Of a stretch of DNA of 64,000 nt, positions 1 through 11,752 are shown in pieces. Origin of the DNA: Heterobilharzia americana. Lineage: Eukaryota > Platyhelminthes > Trematoda > Strigeidida > Schistosomatidae. Position 1 is the first letter of the stretch; every line of letters starts with the position of its first letter. The stretch lies in assembly GCA_944470555.2 (NCBI GenBank), contig OX104127.1:152659776-152723775 (forward strand). The letters run 5' to 3'. Below the pieces are notes generated by a model that saw only the letters and a program-made list of their open reading frames with translations, made no database searches and was not told the origin of the DNA. A program made the position numbers and the translations under genes.

Positions 1-99
1 ATTGCTGCTTATCAATGATGTTCTTCAAGCCATGTCATTTGTTGAACTTTAATTACAAAATATAGAAATTCAAATGAATTCCAGTTATGCTGACAGCCA

Positions 100-860
100 G
101 TCGATAGCTGCTACCTTGACGTGGTGATCTGAATTGTATATCACAATGGCCCAGAGAGCTACACTGGCTGGAACGCCTATTCCCTCGAGGTCCTACCATG
201 TCAGAAATGTCTGCTGGATAGTGATAAGAAAAGCAGTTGCCGTTGTAGCGTAAGTTACTATACTATGTGGGGGTCTGAGGACGTCATACTGCTGCTAGCA
301 GGATGGGGTGTGACAGCAGTAAGGTCTGTCTTGGATGACCAGTAGTGCCACGCTGACTTTCCCTTCCGTACTGAAAGAAGGGAGTTAAGTAAGGTTGGCC
401 CCAAAAATACCCCATCCCGCCCTGCCCCACGGTTTCCCAGTATGTTTTCTCTATCTAGCGTCAAAACAACCAATCCCCAAACAACAACTCACAAAACGCT
501 ATGTGTAACAAGTTCCAAGCAAATGTCCCATGGGCTCTGCGGTCACAAAAGTCCTTTCCTCTTTCAGGCACCTTCGTGTGAGCAGTCGGAAAGTGTTAAC
601 CGCCAGCATGCTTCCAGTAGTACACAACACCCAATCAAACATAACCTATCCGCCTCAACTCTGTCTCCTCCTTTGCCTTTACCTCGTGATACTAATATTA
701 GGTTTCTTACACTTTCCCAACCTCTCACTCTGCGACCTTTGGGAACGACCCCAGCCATAGAAACCTTGTTCCTAATTTCCAAAGACCCCGCCATCGATTT
801 CATGTAGGAGCTTTCAACATCCGAATAAAGAAAGGCAACCTGAACCGATGTACCTGTGTG
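100..860 (+). mobile_element. Possible 5' region of an RTE-like non-LTR element
   Basis: This GC-richer block stands out from the AT-rich DNA after it. Near its end, at about 804-824, a frame reads VGAFNIR, which resembles the start of the apurinic endonuclease domain of RTE-type retrotransposons (usual form VGAFNVRT). The frame is not sustained afterwards, so the element would be truncated just where the endonuclease begins. An open frame at 442-807 is Ser/Pro/Thr-rich and has no family I recognise. The assignment rests on one short motif and the change in base composition. Confidence 0.3.
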
Positions 861-3719
861 CGAGGTCTTCCGCTGATTATGTTAGTCAGTATGTTGACAC
901 TATTGCCAGCAAAATGTGATGCTTACAAAAAGATCAAGGACTATAATTTAATCCCAACGCCGAAAGGAGACTAATTTCCGTGGGATTCTTCGAAAACTAT
1001 CTAGTAAGGAATACTTGGGATAATGGATTCAATAGTAGTTCAAAGTGGAAGAATATGTTGATAACTGTGTTTCACTAACTGTTCTCACCAGGCATACCCT
1101 GTGCAAATTATACAACTCTCACAATCAAGATGAATTCACACAACAGAATCAACAGTTTGAATACGCATAAATGGTTTGCAAAACGTTGAGTCTATAGAAG
1201 AATTATATCAGGTCTTAAGAATGTCGATATAACCAGGTCTGCAAAAAATATTCATGACCAAACAACAATAATAAAATACTTCACAGTTCAAGTGAAATTA
1301 TGAGCAGCTGACGTATTTGCAAAAATGGGGTATGTTCGAAATGTGAAGGTGAGAAAATGAAATGATTCACAGGACGGTCTGCTCTCGGTGATGTCACTAC
1401 CAGTAACTGATTTCTAGCACTCAGAATGATGCCTACGCGGTTCAAATAGACAGTAAGCGACTTCACAGTCTAATGATATATGCTTTCTTGACTACCTCAA
1501 GGTTTGTTGTCTACCTCAGTGTAAACCGAATAACAATGGGGAAATGATAGATTTGAGTAATACATTTTGAGCAGTCCCATCAAATATTTACTTGTCAGAG
1601 CATGTTGTACGGGGAGCCAAAATACAATCGGGTTAGAAACACTAAGTAAAATTGATAAATGTACAAATAAAAAAGATGGATACTGTGTTTCCAGATCATA
1701 CTTGATAGTAAAATTAGATAAAAATTACCGAAAATGTTAGTTGGGAACAAACACTTCCGAAATGATAACTTTAGAGGTCGCATTAATAATTACAATTACC
1801 AAATTTTGAATAGCCAATATGACCTTTGTTAGTCAAAACAAATTCAGTTTTCTTTTTTCTACAGATACGAAGTTTGCAAAATACCAAAACCGGACTTATT
1901 ATTCTCACGACGGTAGGTAGAAATGTCACCCCTTCTGAACAGGGGCTGCCACGCTGCAAAACCAGTGCCTCTATAAACGTCTGCACACTTTTATTCACAC
2001 TTAGTAACTAGCCGTAGGTTCATTTTTAAACGGTTTTGTACTTCCGCTCACCTTCATTCAGGGCGACTGTCTTTAATTTTGACACAAGTCGCTAAGATGG
2101 AAAAGAAATCCAAGTTTGGAAACGTCTAGTGTGACGCTTTCCAGAAATTCCTTAACTTCAGCTTCATCTCCGGAGAAACTAATGGCATTTATTCCCAAAT
2201 ACTTCTAGAATGGAGTAAAATGTACGTCCAGTTCTTTGTAATCAACAGCTGACTGGTTGATAACGGGTTTTTCTTCTTAGTCTAATTTAATAACACGACA
2301 TAACCTTTTGATTTATTTTCCTAGGTTCGCAAAACACAGTCGCCAATACCTCGTCCAATGTGTCACTACAAACGAACCTGTTTCTGTTATTCAGTATTCT
2401 GACCATCACCAGCTTATACTTTGCACGGTACTGACAAAATGGAAACAAATGCAACAAATTTATATATGCTGCAAAAAAAAAGGATTTAGCGTAATAACAG
2501 AGCATTATTTCCATTTTGAACTAACTGTAAATGACACAAAATGTTGCATACCGTAACATCATTTGTAATTAACTGAACTAAGTGATTTTTTAAAAAGTAA
2601 TATTTACTTAACACTGCATTCCTCTTCATTATCCAAACAAGAATTATATTGGTAGATGGTACATTTGATCGCAAGATTATTTCAGTTTGTAAAGTTCGTC
2701 AAAAACAAACAAAATACTACTGCTTTAGAAACATTACAACTAGGTAAGAGCGGTTTTGTATAAGAAGCCATATACCAAAAGATTTATCTGTAAATACGAA
2801 TGGTAATACCGATCCGCAATTCAACTCCCAGAATTCTTTATTTTATAATTAGTCTTTACTGGTCGCTACAAACATTTAGTTTCTGACAACCGAACAAGAG
2901 GGTATGAAAGGGTGGACTACGCTTTTCTTCTTAAAATGCTCTCGCAGAGTAATGCGTACAATCAAGACCATTCACCTGAGCTACAAATATTCTCCATCAG
3001 TTCAAATAACTCATAGGTGAAATACTAATCAGCATCTCTGTTTGATGAGAACTGAAAGGTTGGAGCCAACCACCTAGTAGACCAATGAGTTTCCTAAGCG
3101 AAGTTTGGAAGCAGTGCACACAGGCTTTGCGATTTTGAAGGATAGCAATACAGCATGACTCGAACAAAAAGTGACTGTGTTCAAAAACGCCGGTGTTGTT
3201 TAAAGCACAGCACTATTTTCCCACGTAAAATGAACCATTGTAAATTGTTATAGGACCTTTGAAATTATCAGATGTTAAGTGGTAGTGAAGACTTACGCAA
3301 ATATATTCTGAAACCATAAAACTTCGCATCTTTATGAGAACCTATTAAGGACTTGACTATACATACCCCAATTCAGAAGGTTTATACTGTGTTGAAAAAG
3401 AAAAACAACAAGACTTACAAGAGGTTCAATATACCTCGGTAGTCCTCATATCAGTTCAGTTTTATAATCCTCCCAAAAATCATCGAAATAGTTCTACCAC
3501 GATATGTATGTCATTCAACACGCACTTACTGTAACGAGTAATCTTTCGAATCTTTAGTTTAGAGGTATTTATGTATTTGGCAAAAATAACACAAATATAA
3601 GTGGTGAAAATCATTTACGAACTAGGTATTGTTTTGACTACATATAATCATTAAAACCACAAAACAAACATCTTAAATATTGGTACTATTCTGCTCCAAA
3701 AATAATTCCCTGGGTAATA
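861..3719. other. Intergenic DNA, nothing recognised
   Basis: AT-rich sequence with only short frames of about 60-80 codons and no domain motif. It lies downstream of the minus-strand SDHC stop codon and should hold the SDHC 3' untranslated region, but I did not find a clear AATAAA on the minus strand close to the stop. Confidence 0.5.
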
Positions 3720-3830
3720 CTATAATCGAATGCATGCCAAAACTGCAGAAATAACTAAGGATAATCCTAGTGCAATGAACCCAGTTGTGTTGCACGTTTT
3801 GATCGGGAAGCCTATGGCATAATCCCAAGC
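3720..3830 (-). CDS. SDHC: SDHC terminal exon (succinate dehydrogenase cytochrome b subunit)
   Basis: Last coding exon of the membrane-anchor subunit of mitochondrial complex II. On the minus strand the acceptor ...TATTTCAG is followed directly by 36 codons and a TAG. The exon begins AWDYAIG, which completes the family signature R-H-L-x-W-D left open at the end of the preceding exon. The rest is the third transmembrane helix (TGFIALGLSLVISAVLAC) and a very short basic tail. The phase-0 junction with the exon ending at 7753 agrees exactly. SDHC with SDHD anchors the flavoprotein and iron-sulphur subunits in the inner membrane and helps form the quinone site. In helminths complex II can also run as a fumarate reductase with rhodoquinol; that is family knowledge, not visible here. 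Confidence 0.9.
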   Translation of the reverse strand, partial: AWDYAIGFPIKTCNTTGFIALGLSLVISAVLACIRL

Positions 3831-4889
3831 CTGAAATAGATGGGTTAAAAAAACATTATTCAGAAAATTGAAAGTTAGCAGCAGAAATAACAAACGATAT
3901 TAAAGTTTTGCTATAAAACTTAAGGGACCAATAAGTGATGTTTTCTGCCCTTTGATATCATATAAAACCAACGTAGAACCTAGCACATAAGTGCCTAGGT
4001 CCAACTTGCAATACTTTCTAGAGGCATGAAAAGAGTAAATGGATAAGAAAGGTAACAAAGTAGACAAAGGTGTATAGAGGAGGATATTTGAAAATGAAGG
4101 TCAGTGGACGTATTCCAGCTCCGAAGACGCCAAAGAGTGAATATACCTGCGCCATTGTGACCGATTTTTAGCCAAGTCACCGGCAGTCTTCAACCGAAGT
4201 AGTAGAGTCTCAGAAGCCTCAGTCAGGTAGTCTACAACTCTCTACACGGCTTAAACCAATGGTTAGAGGCTACAGGCACGTTTTCAGCTAGCTACCCTAA
4301 ACCCGTTCTTTCAATTTAATCAAAATCCCCCAGCATGGTACATCGAGGCAGGCGGTGGCTCGGCATGCACAAAATATGTTTAAGCCACCTCAGTCAATAA
4401 AGATTCAAAACATCAAGGACTGCCTTCTCTTTCTTGGCTGGAACACTTCATTTAACCCCAAAATCACCCAATAGTAATTCTACTGAACCCAAGCAATCCT
4501 ACGAAGATACTTGCGATCGAAAACTTCTAACCTGTCCATGTATTTTATTTGTTTTTAACGCCCATGTCCCACGGTCACATAACAGGACAGAACGAACTGT
4601 ACGGTAATTTAATTGTCCTTAAGTAGTTAGTCGGATATCTCGCCAGTCGGAGGCAGAGCTGACGCAAGCTGGTAACTGCTAAGCAGACGTTCTGTATCCA
4701 ACTTAGATTTCGTCAGCAACTAGCCCGTTCGAGCTGATGCAAGTTTTCAGTAACTGAAGAGTGATCAGTTTACCATCTTCATTGAGTTAGTACACAAGTA
4801 ATCCTCTAGTAGCTGTAAGTTTTATTTTAAGGCCTTTATGCCTCCATATCAAAGGTGAACAGTATTTTTGTGCTAAGTTCACAAACCAC

Positions 4890-5160
4890 TTTATTCACTC
4901 GATCATGCTATCAAAAGTCAATCTGAATTAAAACATCCCTTCTAAGTTTCACCATTGTAAATCACAAAAATAAAAAGACAATTGTTATGACCTTGTTGTC
5001 ACTTGTTATATTCTTGTAGTAACTATTCGACATAATCTAGAATATAACAAGTGACAAGGTCATAACAATCGTCTTTTTATTTTTGTGATTTACGATGGTA
5101 AAATCTGGAAGAGATATTTCAGTTCAGATTGACTTTTGATAGCATGATCCAGTGGATAAA
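4890..5160. repeat. Fold-back element: ~120-bp inverted repeats, 26-nt spacer
   Basis: The left arm (4890-5013) and right arm (5040-5160) are imperfect reverse complements. Long matching blocks include GATCATGCTATCAAAAGTCA at 4901-4920 against its complement ending at 5149, and the region around 4965-5013 against 5040-5085. Differences are point changes and short indels, such as three extra bases in the left arm near 4996. The spacer 5014-5039 has no coding potential. An RNA copy would form a long hairpin. It looks like a small non-autonomous fold-back or MITE-like insertion in the SDHC intron. I see no clear target duplication. Confidence 0.8.
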
Positions 5161-6613
5161 TACACATGTGGATGCCTGAAAAATAGCTTTCAGACCCCAC
5201 TCCTTGATGGCTGCTCAGTTTCTTGGCTAATGGAAAAAGTGGTAAGGTAACAGGTGTACTGCAACGTCAAAAATGCAAGGGTTTACAAATATTTACAATG
5301 GTCTTGGGTATTTCAAGGCCTTTCTGGTTTTTCGTCCCTTCGACCAATCTGATATTCACACGTTGGTTCACGTGATTTCTCCCGAAACTTCTGGGCAAAA
5401 AGATTGGTTATAACAGGCTTCAGAGATTTAGCGCTTTTTACACAGATTATAGTAATCTTATTCCACAATATAACAATTTAGCTAGATTCCCTTTTTCAAC
5501 GAACTCATTTACTAAAGCTGTAAAGTATTAAAGTATTGAGAATAAATAAGTGTCTATTATTATTCAATAAAGTGAGTTTGTCAGTAATGTATCGTTCAAG
5601 AGTTGACTCGACAGTTGTTTATAAAAACAAAAAAACACTTGATAACAAATGTAATAAAAGTATTGCGAAACGTAAATAGCTTGAAGAGATGGAAATCGTT
5701 CGAAGACGTAAAGTCAAGCGATAAAGTGCCTATCTGACAGAGGAAAAAATGAAGAAAAAGACGATCCTACAGGAAATAACATTTTTGAACTAATTAATGA
5801 CCACTTGAAAAGTGGAAGGGGGATTTAGGTCACAGTAAAAATAGACTGGAAACATTCACTCTGTCCCTAGAGCTCACGTTTGAAATGATGCGTTTTCAAC
5901 CCTTCTATTATGCCCAAGCTATGAATCTATTTTCTGTACGAACTGCTCCTGTTTACCTTGTGTAATTTTAAACAAGGATTCAAGTGAAGCTGTGACCTTA
6001 ATTGACTATTGACCCAAGTGATAAACTGTTAACAGATTTCCCTGGGACTCTCAATAGACATGAAGGACAATGTTCAGGCATGCACGCTATATTCTAACTG
6101 CGTAAAGTAAACTTCGACCCTTACAGAGGTGTGATCCGAAGTGGTAGCTTATCGTTAACACATTCACACATTGTGATCAGAGAAAATAGTCCAAAGTTCA
6201 GCGAAAATGAAGTTTTTACAGACCTGATAAGACGGTTCTTATAGGTGATCGTGCAGCAGTGATTATGATTAACAGTTAAACATTTGAGCGTATAGTCAAT
6301 TCAGGTTGCAAAGCCTTCCTGAAATCTTTGTTCAACTTTATCTACAAGGTTAGACCGAACGGTCTCGTAACTTATGCATGGCAGAAGCGTCGATAGACCA
6401 CCCATCTAGGTTCGAATTCTGAACGCAGAAGAAGTACGTATATGTGTATGCGCAAAAATATTAGTTGGTATCCGACCGGTTATTGAGAATAAATAGTAAG
6501 CAGATCACGTCGGAAACCTACCAACACTGAATTAAAAATCCATGAAATAACTTTTCTAAAGATTATGAAGCAGCGTGTACAGTGTTGCTTTTTTGAACTT
6601 GATATTATTTCTG

Positions 6614-6900
6614 AATTGCAGCTGAGTCACGGCTCACTGGTTTAGGGAGTTGACTTTCAACCAATGGGTCACGGATTCGAACACCGCCCCACCTACCGAG
6701 GTTTAGGCAACCAGGTGGTATGATTAACCTCATACATTATGTGTGGCTCGTTGCCCATTATACGAATGTGCACAGGGTCGCTGAGTGTAGCTGAAGAATC
6801 GTAAGCAACACCTGATTGTCAAAGCATCTGGGCTATGTGCAGTGGGACTGCAGTGATGTTTGTTTGGTAATCTGACAATAAGTGTTGACGAAAGTTCAAA
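6614..6900 (+). mobile_element. tRNA-promoter SINE-like element
   Basis: A tRNA-like head is visible: an A-box-like TGGTTTAGGGAGTTGA near 6639-6654 and a B-box GGATTCGAAC at 6673-6682. Around them lies a block resembling a tRNA anticodon and T-arm region (6632-6690). A tRNA-unrelated body follows to about 6900. This layout fits an RNA polymerase III-transcribed SINE. It is not a functional tRNA gene because the arms do not pair well. The 3' boundary is a guess. Confidence 0.6.
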
Positions 6901-7752
6901 CAACAAATACGACGTTCAATAAGTTCACCTCAGCATGTACGCTAGACAAAACTTCGGCAATCACCAAAACGTGCTAAACTATTCTGAAGATCATCGACAC
7001 CACTTCTATCCACCAGTGTTAAATGCATCCCTCATCTATGAATAGTCACCTAGGACGATGAATATGATAATAATGATGCAGTTCAACCTGCATCATACGT
7101 GGGACTAATCACCGAAGGCAAGTAGACAATCAGCAGCCGACTAGGGATAAAAACAATTAAGTCGGAAAAATCATCCCATCAGAGTTGCAGAGAAAAGTTG
7201 CCAAATTATCAATAGGAGTCAAAATAATGACCCTAAAAGACTGATCCTGTTTAACACACCCTGAATAGTTTTCACTGGGTTGTACATCAACAAAGCAGAT
7301 AAATGGCAAATGGGCTTAAATCACTTGCACACATCAAATGTGTTCCAAGTTGCTCTCAATATAAAAAACAATCATATCCTAATGGCTTTCGGTGGTGAGC
7401 CCTTTTACCATAATGAAGAACAAATCACTAAAACTTAAGAAATATTACGTTACCAAGGCTACAGTAGTCAGGCTACTTGGTGGCAAATCAAAGAATACCA
7501 CATATAAATTCACATGTAGAACATATCCTCAGGGTCATCCACTACGTCTACTTATATATTCATCAACCAGTCAAAACAAGAAAGCATATTTTCCACCTGA
7601 ACATTTGAATGTAACTATTCACTAAACGATTTCAATGCACTATTTCTCTAGTATCTGGCTATCAAGAAAAGAAGTCATCCAATTTCTGTAGAAAAATACA
7701 GTCATATAAAAATGAAAAGGTAGCGGAAAATTAAAATGCAATGAATGCTTAC

Positions 7753-7916
7753 CAAATGTCGCATTCCATTTAAATAGTGATACACCAACGGGTAGCACAA
7801 GAGGAATTTGCATGCAGTTGTGACGGCAGTACCCAGATGCATGTTCTTAATGTAATCAAGCACGGCACCATAGTGGCCAGTGAAAAAGAAAGCAGCGATC
7901 CCCACAGACGACCAAA
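7753..7916 (-). CDS. SDHC: SDHC internal exon (haem/quinone membrane helices)
   Basis: Middle exon, 164 nt: two bases completing a split Val codon, then 54 codons. It begins after the acceptor ...CTCCTCAAG and ends CATTTG|GTAAGC. The protein reads VWSSVGIAAFFFTGHYG (first helix), then CKFLLCYPLVYHYLNGMRHL, which carries the family's helix-2 signature F/YPLxYHxxNGxRHL. The first His of that signature is the usual axial ligand of haem b, and the Arg-His lie near the quinone pocket. The incoming phase (GTT G|TT) matches the exon ending at 11522 and the outgoing phase 0 matches the exon at 3830, so the three exons join without a break. I chose this acceptor because no AG occurs in the ~50 nt immediately upstream and the join gives the expected protein. 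Confidence 0.88.
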
Positions 7917-10900
7917 CTTGAGGAGACATAGAAACCAGCGAATTGAGTAGGTTAGGAAAATAATATTAGCAAGGTCCAAAAGAGAGATATTACATCAAAA
8001 ATAAGGTCGAGATTTGTGAATAAAGAGGCATTTTCTCGCGATTATCAACCAACTTCATATTCTTCTTTTCATTATAACGATAACAGGCTACTGGTAACTA
8101 AAACGAAATACTCCGAGGTAGAAAAGAGAAAATGCTTGGACATTTTGTTCTCTTAATAAATTTGAATGTAATCGAAGTGTTGTATGACGTAAGAATTTAT
8201 CATATTGCACAAGTTCTCATCAGATACATTCCAAAAGACCTAAGCAGTGGATGGAAAAACAAACATACCTTACATGTACGGTCTTAGTAAGCTCAATAAA
8301 ATATTTTGATATTTAAGCATACGAGTACAAAATACTGACAAGAAATAATTTCTTAAAGTGGAACCAGATCAAACTAGACCGATTTGAATAACCAGATTTA
8401 GTACCGAATGACTGATTGGGCAGCTCTAGGCAGTCAATAAAAGCACATTTGAAAGGAATTACTCTTAAAAACTGGGATAAAATCTGTCAGAGTAGCAGTG
8501 AATACCCACTGGATTTTATTTAAAAGCAAGACATAGGTAAAATTAAGAAGAGCAGCAATGCGGGCAAGAGGCCTACTTTGTCAAGATGACGTAAAACGCG
8601 ATGACTTTGCTAAGGAAATTAATAGAAGGCTAAAGAATGAAATAACTCAGATTAACATGGTCGCTGAGTAGGCTTCAGTGTGCTATGTTGTACAATGCAC
8701 TGAACAAACCCTAGTATGTAGGTATAGGCATTTAGCTGCATTCCGTATGCACGTGAAAAAGTAAGTACATCGAATGTACCACAGGTTTCTGGACTTGTTC
8801 CAAAAATTCAGCTTCAGTGTCCGCACTGGTTTAGTAGTACCAGCTAACCAAGGGTAGTGTAAACAAAGAACCTTAAAACTTTACAAACCTGAAGAGGTAA
8901 GACAGCTTGACTTCAGTTTGTAAACGCTGCAGAAACCACAGGAATCCAACCCAGATTTGAATATTCACGAAGGGGTAGTTATCAACTTTCAGCTGTCCCA
9001 GTGGTGCTCGAATCTACTTTTTACACAACTATACAGTAATTTATGGTATTTTCCTATCCACTTTAATAACCACAAAATTAGTATGGGTTCAGCCAATATT
9101 AGGATAATACGTTTTTGGTTCACCCACTCCGTTATGACCCAGACAATTTAGCTCGATGTTTTGGACCGTTTATTTACAAGCAAACACTTGTCAAAACTGA
9201 TTTTAAAAATATAACAGACTTAGCAATGTTTCAATGAATTATTTTTCGGTCGCTAATACTCCGCACACCATGCTACGACTACTAGGAAGTTGAATAAAGC
9301 ATGCTGAGATCCAATATGTGATACATGCTTTTCTAAAATTGACGACAAAATTTTTGAAAAGTGTTTCCCAGACAATAAAATGGAACAGAACAGGCATGTA
9401 TAGTGAAGTTAGATGAAACAGGTAAAAGTGAACAGAAAATATCAGAATTAGAGAATTTTAAAGCTATAATACAGAATGTAAAGTCAGTGAAGATAGTAAC
9501 TATGGGAGAAGAATACAATGCATAACACAGCCGGGACACAAAACGAAAAGAAAATTGATGCACTTAGATGAGAGATATCTACGAAGGTGAAGGTGAGGTT
9601 TCGTTGGTTACTATCCCCTTCTGAACAACTCCAAGAAAACAGTAACGATTTCGGCACAGCTTGCCAGTTGTTGCTTTTCTGGTCGATACTCATTTTTTTT
9701 CCTCACTGAACTCGTACACGTACACGTACAGATAACCTGGGGAAACTGAGATACATCCACCCCAGGGAATTTTCGCCATATGCCAACTTGGCATCTGTTC
9801 CGGATGAATTACTCGAAACCATGGCCTCATTTTGTACGTACTCAGTTAATAGGAGTTCCGAAAAACGCATAGCTGTCATTATTCACCTGGCCACAGCTCG
9901 GTAAAAATAACTAAGAACATGCACGGTACTGCCAGGCAAGGAAATCCTAGATGATTGCGACTGCACTTTCGCTGCATATTTTTTAACCAATAGTTTTATC
10001 AAAATAATACTGTATATCTTAATTTCCCACACCTAATTTGGTGGTTTGTATTTACGTGGATCACACCAAACTCCCCTGACAATCTGATTACTCCGTTCAT
10101 CTACCGAACTGTAACATCCCTACAGTGCTGGAACCATTACAGACACTAGGCTGTCTAAAGTGCTTATGTTAACCGTATTGTTTTCTTCCGAATCCCACCA
10201 TGGAAAATAAATTCTCTGAGGGTGGTAGATTCTCTAAACTGTTCTAGTGAGTACACTCGTTACTTTTTTTACGTCAAATTTGACATCTCCTGATATTTTT
10301 AAACTACATGAAATATGCTCTCTTATTTTCTTACGGGTGATTTCAATGACAAATTTCTAGAATGACTCGTATACTTCAACTCAAAACTGACAACTTTGAA
10401 CTAATCTTCAGTATTTTGAACTACAAATATTTAGTTCGAAATCAGTAACTTTTAAGACCAATCCATCATGATTCTTATGGTGAACACCCAGGGTCGACAT
10501 ACTGTTTTGCAACATCTGGGTTAAAGCTTACCCAACTTCCGTGTTAGAGACCCAGAACTAGCAAATATTGAGCATACAGCCAATCCGACCAACCGAGAAG
10601 CCCTGTATTGTATGCACCACACTAATCACAATACCCAAGGAAGACAAAATTATGACAAAACTGAATTCGAATAATATAGGCACGTAGGTTATTGATGCAT
10701 TTTTACCAATAGACTGCGCATCCCAAAACTACTGTCCGTGTCTAGCCCACAAAGCCTTTATGGTCAAAATCAACCGTAAACTAAGCTAAAGTAAGCCTGA
10801 TCCATAATCGAAGTTTTCGATATTTAATACGTTGCCTGTAAAAATCAGTCATCTACTTACATATCCTTCAGAGTATTTACTGGGGAATTATTCTATTGAT

Positions 10901-11521
10901 TTGGAGAATTAAATGTCAATTTGTGCATCCCCTTCTTAAGATGCTTCAATGCAGCTAATCACTAACTTCCTAATTCGTCGTTGACTACCAGGTACTTATA
11001 ATTAGCAAATCCAGAAGTGCGAACGTATAAAGTTCTTTTTGTCATAGCCACCTAGTTAACTTTTTAGCTTTAGGCTAGCTTCGACATTTTCTGGAGTGAT
11101 CTTAGGTCCTAAGGAAGTTTAATACACGGAAAACTTATAGTATATCACATTGTCGCACAAAATAGCATACTCTGACATGTGATTGCAGTCGGTAAACTAC
11201 AAGCTATCTTACTGGTATGGATAATAACTGATACACTGTGACAGTAAAATATGAGCTGGATACCTTGCATTTACTACTTACGCATGCCGAAACTAGCCGT
11301 AGGTTAACTAAGTGGCCCACTGACCCTGTGCACAGCGCATCACCCAGTGTTAGCCCAATGCCGATGGGATAGTTGACAGTTGATCTAATCTTGACGCTGC
11401 ATCTGGAAATACGGCTCTACATTCCCTAAGTAAGTAAATTTTCATTTACAAAATCATCAGCTTTTGCTTGACAAGACTTAAGTCTCGCTTCACTATCGAA
11501 GTCCTATTTAACAATACTTAC
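7917..11521 (-). other. SDHC: SDHC intron 1 (3.6 kb)
   Basis: Bounded by a GTAAGTATT donor at its 5' side (minus strand, 11521 downward) and the CTCAAG acceptor at 7917-7920. It contains only short chance frames (for example 9333-9563 minus and 8957-9151 plus), without motifs. No transposon was recognised. Confidence 0.7.
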
Positions 11522-11752
11522 CAACAGACATGGCAATACCAGTCGCTCGATGGAGAAATGAGAATCTCATAACCAATGGCGCTGAGTAAACTTGAAGGTG
11601 GGGGGACCATGGTCGCTCAGCAGAAATATTCTTTTCCCAGAAAGATTGCATCTCCTTTTCAGCTTGCTTACGAACTTGTCCGCTGGTGCTACCTTTGGCT
11701 GCTTTGGTTGAACGAATAATAAGTGCTGGTCGCAATAAGCCTAAGGAAGATC
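11522..11752 (-). CDS. SDHC: SDHC 5' recognisable exon (matrix N-terminus and quinone motif)
   Basis: Carries the most diagnostic SDHC motif: RPWSPHLQVY followed by SFLHRATGIAMSV. This is the conserved S-P-H-L...H-R-x-T-G segment that opens the family; the Ser and Arg of SFLHR correspond to the quinone-site residues. The exon ends GTTG|GTAAGTATT. Upstream the frame stays open to a TGA near 11830 but contains no ATG, so the initiator must lie in an earlier exon. A plausible acceptor, TTTCCAG, sits at about 11752 and sets the start given here. The N-terminal part is basic (RSTKAAKGSTSGQVRKQ), as expected near a mitochondrial targeting sequence. The missing first exon is the main gap in this gene model. 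Confidence 0.85.

Larger units (their letters stand above)
3831..7752 (-). other. SDHC: SDHC intron 2 (3.9 kb)
   Basis: Bounded by a GTAAGC donor and a TTTCAG acceptor on the minus strand. It hosts a fold-back element (4890-5160) and a tRNA-promoter SINE-like element (about 6614-6900). An open frame at 7392-7625 (plus) is lysine- and serine-rich, matches nothing I know, and is probably chance. The remainder is AT-rich with no recognisable gene. Confidence 0.75.

Noticed and set aside
442..807. 121-codon open frame near the left end
   Set aside because: Ser/Pro/Thr-rich with overlapping frames on both strands and no motif; lies in a probable retroelement 5' region.
6614..6900. Genuine tRNA gene
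   Set aside because: Box A and B are present but acceptor and D-arm pairing are lacking, and a SINE-like body follows.
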